NCBI GenBank assembly: GCA_936940865.1
Contig: CAKZJB010000051.1
Coordinates: 62,001-126,000 of the forward strand
Reading direction: 5' to 3'
DNA: 64,000 nucleotides
DNA from: an uncultured Asticcacaulis sp.
Lineage (GTDB): Bacteria; Pseudomonadota; Alphaproteobacteria; Caulobacterales; Caulobacteraceae
Positions within the stretch are counted from its first letter, which is position 1; every line of letters begins with the position of its first letter. This document shows positions 58,994 to 64,000 of this stretch, piece after piece. The notes beneath the pieces were generated by a model. That model did not search any database, had not been told where the DNA came from, and saw only the letters and a program-made list of their open reading frames with translations. The translations under genes were made by a program, and so were the position numbers.

Positions 58994-60352
58994 TTGAAAT
59001 CGTTTCTTGCCCGTCTTCTGCTGGCCGTAACGCTGATTGTCAGCGTCGCCATCGGCGATTCAGCCCTTGCGGGCGGCTCCGGCACATCGGCGCCTCCGCT
59101 GTCGTCGGCGACCATTAAGGCCGCCGGCGGCCTCCTGTTCCGCGACCCGCGCAACCTTCGCTACCCGGTGTCATGCCGCAACGGCTTGATGACGGGCACC
59201 AACGCCAGTTATTCGCAATATGCGATGTCCAACCGGCGCATAAAGCGCAATGGAAAGGTCGCGGTTACCGACCTGCAGGCAGCGATCGGCAACTGGTACG
59301 TCAACAGCGCCTATGCCGTGACGAACGGTCCCAACCGGATCAAGGTCAATTACTCGATCCAGTATCCCCGATCGGGCGGCAAGCAATATCCCTTCTACGT
59401 TAATGGAAGTCGGGACATCTACATCGAGCCAGGCCAGACCGTCCGGGCTGTGGAGCCCACCGGCCTTGTCATCCCCCAATTCGCCAACTTCTACGTCCTG
59501 GAATACGTCACCGCGGTGGACTCGGCCGGCAACCAACTGACCTCCGGCACGTTCCCGTCCGGCCGGTTTACTATCGGGGTCAGCGGCGGCGTGGAAAAAC
59601 AGGCGTTCAACGCCGCTGCCACGGACAAGACGCTGACCCAGGATGGCGAGACGACCGCCATCGTCACCCAGTATAACCTTTTCGATGCGCTCTTGCTGAG
59701 CGGCAAACCGCTATACAGCAATGTTTCAGCTCCAAGCTACGTCCTTGCGGGCGACAGCATTATGTTCGGCCGCCGCGAGGAAGACGCCACCAGCTCGGAT
59801 TCCGACGGCAACGTCGGTCCCATGGAGCGGGCCGTTTGTGCTTCAGGGAACGCCTATGGCGCCATCAATCTTGGCGTCAGCGGCACCAAAGCCAGCGATT
59901 TCAAGGCCATCACGACGGGCAGCAACACCCAGATCGTCGATCTTCTTCGCGATGTCGGGACTCATGTGATCGACGAGTTCGCGGTCAACGATCTTTCGGG
60001 ATCGGCGACGGCGGCACAGCTCGAGTCGGACCAAAACACGATTGGCGACTGGTTCCGAAACACCATGGGCATCCGGCCGATCCTGACCACGGCAACGCCG
60101 GTTGCCTCGAGTATCAGCGTCACCAACTCGGTCTACAACCCGAAGCGCGTGACTTACAATGCGTGGGTTCGTTCGCGATCCTATTCGTCCTCCTTTGTGT
60201 CGTACATCGAACTGTCTGACGTGTACGAGACGGTTAGGGATAGCGGTCTCTGGGGATCTTCGTCCTGGACGACCGACTTTATCCATCCGAACGCGACGTC
60301 AAACGCGCTCGTCCCGACCGCTGTCGGTGACGTTGGACAATACGCGCAGTAA
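58994..60352 (+). CDS. Secreted SGNH hydrolase, paralogue of the virion esterase
   Basis: Starts at TTG 58994, six bases after a GGAGG. This gives 452 residues with a Sec signal peptide (SFLARLLLAVTLIVSVAIGDSALA); longer frames lack one. A beta-sandwich domain and an SGNH core follow: Ser255 in LAGDSIMFG, Gly in GVSGTKASDF, Asn332 in FAVNDLSG, and Asp428/His431 in TDFIHPN. Sandwich and catalytic core align with the C-terminal 330 residues of the 828-residue protein (shared DSDGNVGP/DADGNTGP and SATAAQL/GATAAQM), so they are paralogues. An exported enzyme in a late operon is unusual. Confidence 0.8.
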   Translation: MKSFLARLLLAVTLIVSVAIGDSALAGGSGTSAPPLSSATIKAAGGLLFRDPRNLRYPVSCRNGLMTGTNASYSQYAMSNRRIKRNGKVAVTDLQAAIGNWYVNSAYAVTNGPNRIKVNYSIQYPRSGGKQYPFYVNGSRDIYIEPGQTVRAVEPTGLVIPQFANFYVLEYVTAVDSAGNQLTSGTFPSGRFTIGVSGGVEKQAFNAAATDKTLTQDGETTAIVTQYNLFDALLLSGKPLYSNVSAPSYVLAGDSIMFGRREEDATSSDSDGNVGPMERAVCASGNAYGAINLGVSGTKASDFKAITTGSNTQIVDLLRDVGTHVIDEFAVNDLSGSATAAQLESDQNTIGDWFRNTMGIRPILTTATPVASSISVTNSVYNPKRVTYNAWVRSRSYSSSFVSYIELSDVYETVRDSGLWGSSSWTTDFIHPNATSNALVPTAVGDVGQYAQ

Positions 60353-62140
60353 ATGCCTGTCAGCCTTCAGCCCCTTAAGCCGAAAGACGCGCTTGCCTAC
60401 TTCCGGCAGAAGGGGCTGAGGACCAGCTTTGCCTATCAGGACGTCTGGCAGGACGAGCATGCCAAGGCCTTCACCGTCGCCAAGGCGATGTCGATGGATG
60501 TCCTGATGGACATTCGCGACGCGCTCGATTCGGCCATGGCGGACGGCAAGACCTTCGAGCAGTTCAAAAAGGAGCTGGCGCCGATCCTCCAGGCCAAGGG
60601 CTGGTGGGGCAAGAAGGAGATGCTTGATCCGCTCACCGGCGAAAAGAAGCTGGTCCAGCTGGGCTCCGATCGGCGCCTAAGGGTCATCTTCAATACCAAT
60701 ATGCGGACGGCCTATAACGTCGGTAACTGGCAACGCAGCTGGGCCACGCGCGCCAGTTTCCCCTATCTCATCTACCACCACGCGGACGGCGAGAAGTTTC
60801 CGCGTCCCGAGCATGTAGCCTGGGACGGCGTCTGTCTGCCGATCGAGCACCCGTTCTGGAAGACGCATTATCCGCAGTGCGCCTGGGGCTGTAAGTGTTC
60901 GACGGAATCCGTCTCGAAGCAGATGCTGGTCGACCGTAAGCTGTCGGTCACTAAGGAAGCCGATATAGCGCGCTTCCCCATGAAGGAATACGTGAATCCC
61001 AGGACCGGGGAGGTCAGCCAGGTTGAGCAGGGCATCGACCCCGCCTGGAACTACAACCCCGGCCAGTCGCCGCTGAAGGGTCTGACGCCACGGCCGGCGC
61101 CGCCGACGCCGGGTGCGCCGCCGCTGGCCGTGCCGCCTCAGCCGCCCACGGATCTCGCCAAGCCATCGGCTACGCCGGCGCCGGCAGCCAAGCCGGCCGA
61201 GACGGCGGCGCCGGCGGCCGAGGTTCAACCTGCGGCCAAGCCGATCGAGACCGCGGTCGAAGGTTTCCTTCAGGTCTTCGATGCCGCTGCCCAGGACAAA
61301 ATAGTCACCGACCGGACGGGCTGGCCCTTGCCGATCGGGCGCGACCTCTTCACCACCACGGACGGCCGGCTGCGGTCGCCGCAATCCGCTCTCGTGCCGT
61401 GGCTGCCTGTGGTGGGACGGGCGTTGAAGGAATACGACCAGGTCGCATGGCACTGGCGCCCGCCGGCGGTGCCGAGCTTTCAGCCGGCCGAGATCCGCGC
61501 GGTCCTGGATGACGCGCAGAAGGGCGTTGACTCACGCCTGGTGGCGCGCTTTGGCAAGGTCCAGGACTGGCTGGTCAAGGTCGCCAAGGATCATGGCCAG
61601 GCGCTCCAGGACTTCGATTATTCGCTGCCGGCGTCCGAGGCGCGGCATATCCTGCTGCGCCACGGTGACGCCGTCGTGGAGGCGGAGCGCAAGCAGGTGG
61701 CTGTGACCCCGGCCGACATCGAGGCGCTGCCTGACCTGGTGGCCAAGGCGAGCCATGTCATCTTCGGCCGCGTGACTAACAAGGGACTGCCGGCCGTCAT
61801 CTTCATCACGCCGAAAGCGGACCTGGTCTATCTGATTGTGATGGAGGTTCGCGCGCGGCGTTGGCAACTGGCAGCGAAGACGATGCGAAAATACCCCGCC
61901 ATAGCCGATGTCAACCGAGCGATCGGTTCCGTCGGCCCCAACGTGCTAAACGATGGCGGGGCTAATGACGGTATAGTCGATATCGCCGCGCTCGGCAAGG
62001 CAGCGACCAAGCTTCCCCGCGACGAGCTGGTCAGGCGCTACAGCAAGCGGCTTGACAAGTTCCTGATCACCGTCGATTTTGCCCGCGACACATGGACCTA
62101 TGATGTCCAGCCCGCTAAGCCGCCCTTAAAGCGGCCTTAA
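60353..62140 (+). CDS. Mu F-like head morphogenesis protein fused to a PBECR-type nuclease domain
   Basis: A 595-residue protein. Residues 1 to about 225 are the MuF/SPP1 gp7 head morphogenesis domain: RVIFNTNMRTAYNVGNWQR, and YHHADGEKFPRPEHVAWDGV with Cys positions in HYPQCAWGCKCSTESV. A Pro/Ala-rich linker (about 240-300) leads to a C-terminal domain whose segment 424-514 looks like a phage-Barnase-EndoU-ColicinE5/D-RelE nuclease: EARHILLRHGD (His432, His437), VTPADIEALPDLVAKA, and AAKTMRKY (Lys509-Lys513). Such fusions are known as MuF polymorphic toxins. No immunity gene is evident next door. Confidence 0.85.
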   Translation: MPVSLQPLKPKDALAYFRQKGLRTSFAYQDVWQDEHAKAFTVAKAMSMDVLMDIRDALDSAMADGKTFEQFKKELAPILQAKGWWGKKEMLDPLTGEKKLVQLGSDRRLRVIFNTNMRTAYNVGNWQRSWATRASFPYLIYHHADGEKFPRPEHVAWDGVCLPIEHPFWKTHYPQCAWGCKCSTESVSKQMLVDRKLSVTKEADIARFPMKEYVNPRTGEVSQVEQGIDPAWNYNPGQSPLKGLTPRPAPPTPGAPPLAVPPQPPTDLAKPSATPAPAAKPAETAAPAAEVQPAAKPIETAVEGFLQVFDAAAQDKIVTDRTGWPLPIGRDLFTTTDGRLRSPQSALVPWLPVVGRALKEYDQVAWHWRPPAVPSFQPAEIRAVLDDAQKGVDSRLVARFGKVQDWLVKVAKDHGQALQDFDYSLPASEARHILLRHGDAVVEAERKQVAVTPADIEALPDLVAKASHVIFGRVTNKGLPAVIFITPKADLVYLIVMEVRARRWQLAAKTMRKYPAIADVNRAIGSVGPNVLNDGGANDGIVDIAALGKAATKLPRDELVRRYSKRLDKFLITVDFARDTWTYDVQPAKPPLKRP

Positions 62141-62152
62141 GCCCGGCCCGAT

Positions 62153-62177
62153 GGTGCACCGGTGCACCATAGATAGC
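62153..62177 (+). promoter_or_regulatory. Putative late promoter/activator site, copy 2 (gene I)
   Basis: Identical over 25 bases to 49184-49208: palindrome GGTGCACCGGTGCACC, then ATAGATAGC. It starts 13 bp after the F stop and precedes the protease/scaffold gene, the position of Mu PI. A GCCCC ... GGGGC inverted repeat also follows. Confidence 0.75.
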
Positions 62178-62196
62178 CTTCGTCACCCCCCGTAAC

Positions 62197-63270
62197 TTGG
62201 CCCCACTCGCAACTGAGCTAGGGGCTTTGACCGTCGTGCCTAAGGGGGCTTCCCGTGAAGATCTGATCGTTTGTGCTTCGGCCGTCCCTGTGGCGGCCGA
62301 AAACGGTCAACCGCTGACGCGCATCCGGCTTCTTCCCGCCGGCGCGGTCAAGCTGAAGGACAGCCGCGGCCCCTACCAATGCGATCCGAGGACTGTCGTC
62401 GCGGCGGCGAAAGCTTACTGGGGCGGCGAGGAAATGCCGCTCGATTACGACCACCAGACCATGGCGACCGCCATGAAGGGCGGCCAGGGCGGCGTAGCGC
62501 CCGCCTCGGCCTGGGTAAAGCCCGCCAATCTGACGGCTGAAGCTGACGGCGTTTACGCGAACGACATCGAATGGACGGCCGCGGCGGCCGCCGCGATCCA
62601 AGCCAAAGAATACAAGTATTTCAGTCCGCTCTTCGCGGTCTCGAAAACGGGCCAGGTCACCGGTCTATTCGGTGGCAGCCTGACCAACGACCCGGCGATC
62701 GGCGGCTTGACTTCCGTCGCCGCGTCCCGCTTCCACCCAAAACAGGAACCCGAAATGGACCTCGCTGCAATTGCGGCTGCGGTCGGCCTTGCCGCGACAG
62801 CGACCGAGGCCGAAATCATCGCCGCCGCCTCGGCGCAGGCAAGCCAACTGGCTCAGCTGCGCACCACCCTCGGCGCGAAGGACGGCGACACATTCGAAAC
62901 CGTCGTCGCGGCCGCCGCCAAGAAAGTCGCCGGCGCCGGCGATGTCATCGTGCCGGCCTCGGCCTGGCAGGACGCGCAAACGCGCCTCGCCGCCCTGGAA
63001 GGCGACAAGGCCGTCGCGGCCGTCGATCAGGCCATCAAGGATGGCAAGATCGTCCCGGCGAGCCGGCAGCCCATGGTCGACTGGGCTCGGCGCGACCTCC
63101 CCAAGTTCCAGGAATATCTCGCCACGGCTCCGGTCATCGTCGGGGCGGGCTCGGTGACCTCCGGCCAAGCGCCGGAGGGCTCGGCCGAGTCCAAGCTGAC
63201 GGCCGATGAGCTGGTCGCCGCCTCGGCGCTCGGCATGACGGCCGAACAGTATCTGGCCGGAAAGGAGTGA
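62197..63270 (+). CDS. Mu I-like protease with embedded scaffold (Z) region
   Basis: Capsid maturation protease of 357 residues if TTG 62197 is the start; GTG 62236 is an alternative and neither has a good ribosome-binding site. The N-terminal half is the Mu I domain (LTRIRLLPAGAVKLKDSRGP, MPLDYDHQT, KEYKYFSPLFAVSKTGQVTG). From about residue 187 the sequence turns into an Ala-rich helical scaffold (MDLAAIAAAVGLAATATEAE), preceded by an internal ATG at 62755, as Mu gene Z is nested in I. Next to it are decoration and major head genes. Confidence 0.88.
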   Translation: MAPLATELGALTVVPKGASREDLIVCASAVPVAAENGQPLTRIRLLPAGAVKLKDSRGPYQCDPRTVVAAAKAYWGGEEMPLDYDHQTMATAMKGGQGGVAPASAWVKPANLTAEADGVYANDIEWTAAAAAAIQAKEYKYFSPLFAVSKTGQVTGLFGGSLTNDPAIGGLTSVAASRFHPKQEPEMDLAAIAAAVGLAATATEAEIIAAASAQASQLAQLRTTLGAKDGDTFETVVAAAAKKVAGAGDVIVPASAWQDAQTRLAALEGDKAVAAVDQAIKDGKIVPASRQPMVDWARRDLPKFQEYLATAPVIVGAGSVTSGQAPEGSAESKLTADELVAASALGMTAEQYLAGKE

Positions 63271-63277
63271 TCGAACC

Positions 63278-63697
63278 ATGACCGCTCTTACCGCAGGCCG
63301 CAAAATCCAACGCCGCGAAAACCGCAACTTCAATTATCCGGTCGCCGCCGGCGTCAAGATTTTTCCCGGCGCCCTGGTTGTCATCACGACCGGTGGCTAC
63401 GCACGCCCGGCTCGTACCAACACGACCGACAAGGTCGTCGGCGTCGCCGAACAGCTGGCCGACAACACGAACGGCGCCAATGGCGATATTCGTGTCAAGA
63501 CCGTGGCTGGCACCTTCAATTTCGTCAACTCGACCGCTGGCGATGCCATCGCGCTCGGTAACGTCGGCGACCCCGCCTACGTCGTGGACGACCAGACCGT
63601 CGCCCTGACGTCGAACACCAACACCCGTATCACCGCCGGCAAGATCATCGACGTCGATAGCGACGGCGTCTGGGTCAATGTCGGCCCCGGCCGCTAA
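63278..63697 (+). CDS. Capsid decoration/cement-like protein
   Basis: A 139-residue beta-rich protein resembling the DUF2190/cement group: FPGALVVITTGGYARPA, KVVGVAEQLADNT, VGDPAYVVDDQTVALTS and GKIIDVDSDGVWVNVG. It has AAGGAG upstream and lies between I and T, where Mu-like phages carry a small head protein. Function in capsid stabilisation is inferred from family and position. Confidence 0.78.
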   Translation: MTALTAGRKIQRRENRNFNYPVAAGVKIFPGALVVITTGGYARPARTNTTDKVVGVAEQLADNTNGANGDIRVKTVAGTFNFVNSTAGDAIALGNVGDPAYVVDDQTVALTSNTNTRITAGKIIDVDSDGVWVNVGPGR

Positions 63698-63712
63698 GCG
63701 AGGAGCTTAAAA

Positions 63713-64000
63713 ATGTTAGTCACTCAAGCCTCGCTCGAAGCCCTGCGGGTCGGGTTCAATTCCCGGTTCAAACAGGGGCTGAGCGCCACGCCCACTGGCT
63801 TTGCGGCCCTGGCGACGACAATCCCGTCGACGACCAAGATCCAGACCTACGGCTGGCTCAATGCGTTCCCGCAGTGGCGCGAATGGATCGGCGAACGTCG
63901 CCTGAAGTCGTTCTCGGAGCGCGTCTACACCCTTCTGAACAGGAAGTGGGAAATGAGCGGGGAAATCCCGCTCGACGACATCCGCGACGACAACCTCGGT
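63713..64000 (+). CDS. Mu T-like major head subunit (partial, runs off the window)
   Basis: The first 96 codons are present. VTQASLEALRVGFNSRFKQG, TYGWLNAFPQWREWIGERR and IPLDDIRDDNLG match the N-terminus of the Mu major head protein T. A GAGGAG lies upstream of ATG 63713. The full gene should encode about 300 residues, continuing past 64000. Confidence 0.93.
   Translation, partial: MLVTQASLEALRVGFNSRFKQGLSATPTGFAALATTIPSTTKIQTYGWLNAFPQWREWIGERRLKSFSERVYTLLNRKWEMSGEIPLDDIRDDNLG

Noticed and set aside
36001-64000. CRISPR arrays or insertion sequences within the window
   Set aside because: The short repeats seen are phased binding-site-like units without spacer structure; the only transposase is the Mu-type A protein of the prophage.

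Overview
The window is GC-rich and reads as a chromosome segment of an alphaproteobacterium, most likely in the Caulobacteraceae (an Asticcacaulis- or Caulobacter-like bacterium; this is an inference). The grounds are a Caulobacter/Xanthomonas-type TonB-dependent receptor, LacI-controlled uronate catabolism built around TonB uptake, and a rhizobial/caulobacterial-type intergenic palindrome. Positions 1 to about 36 kb are host DNA. From about 36-37 kb to the right edge lies the left 27-28 kb of a Mu-like transposable prophage; its right end is outside the window.

Host part. A lipoprotein M1 aminopeptidase (83-2035) is followed by a pectin/galacturonate gene block (2.1-17.2 kb): kdgK, a 999-residue TonB-dependent receptor, a fumarylacetoacetate-hydrolase-family enzyme, the kduD-kduI-uxaC operon, a LacI-family regulator, uxaA with a mannitol-dehydrogenase-family uronate reductase, and a secreted type-B carboxylesterase. 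A polygalacturonase with a co-directional SDR lies at 30-32.4 kb. A palindromic operator close to TGACACCGGTGTCA recurs upstream of, or just inside, the transcription units of this set, including the distant polygalacturonase. The LacI gene in the middle is the obvious candidate reader. The implied route is polygalacturonan to galacturonate and unsaturated uronates, then 2-keto-3-deoxygluconate, then KDPG. Between and after these lie moaA-moaB-moeA, an MHS-type transporter, several small membrane and regulatory genes, kdsD-kdsB-kdsA (Kdo synthesis), a FUSC-type membrane protein, a second TonB receptor and tRNA-Gly(CCC).

Prophage part. Gene order follows Mu: leftward repressor, ner, transposase A, transposition protein B, DUF3164, GemA, Mor/C activator, endolysin, holin candidate, nested Rz/Rz1 spanins, a zinc-finger protein, gp25-gp28-like genes, portal, F (head morphogenesis), I (protease/scaffold), decoration protein and T (major head protein). 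Departures from Mu are an S24/LexA-type repressor, a ParB-like protein and an adenine methyltransferase between ner and A, a four-gene module with two paralogous SGNH hydrolases between portal and F, and a nuclease-like toxin domain at the C-terminus of F.

The main signals not explained by genes are: the same 25-bp element in front of both the lysin gene and gene I, where Mu has Plys and PI; two tandem hairpins with the identical loop CTGCAA filling the A-B intergenic gap; a family of repressor-operator-like repeats around ner; helically phased GGGCTTAA-type repeats near the left end that recur in the portal gene; and operators embedded in signal-peptide codons of two secreted pectin enzymes.
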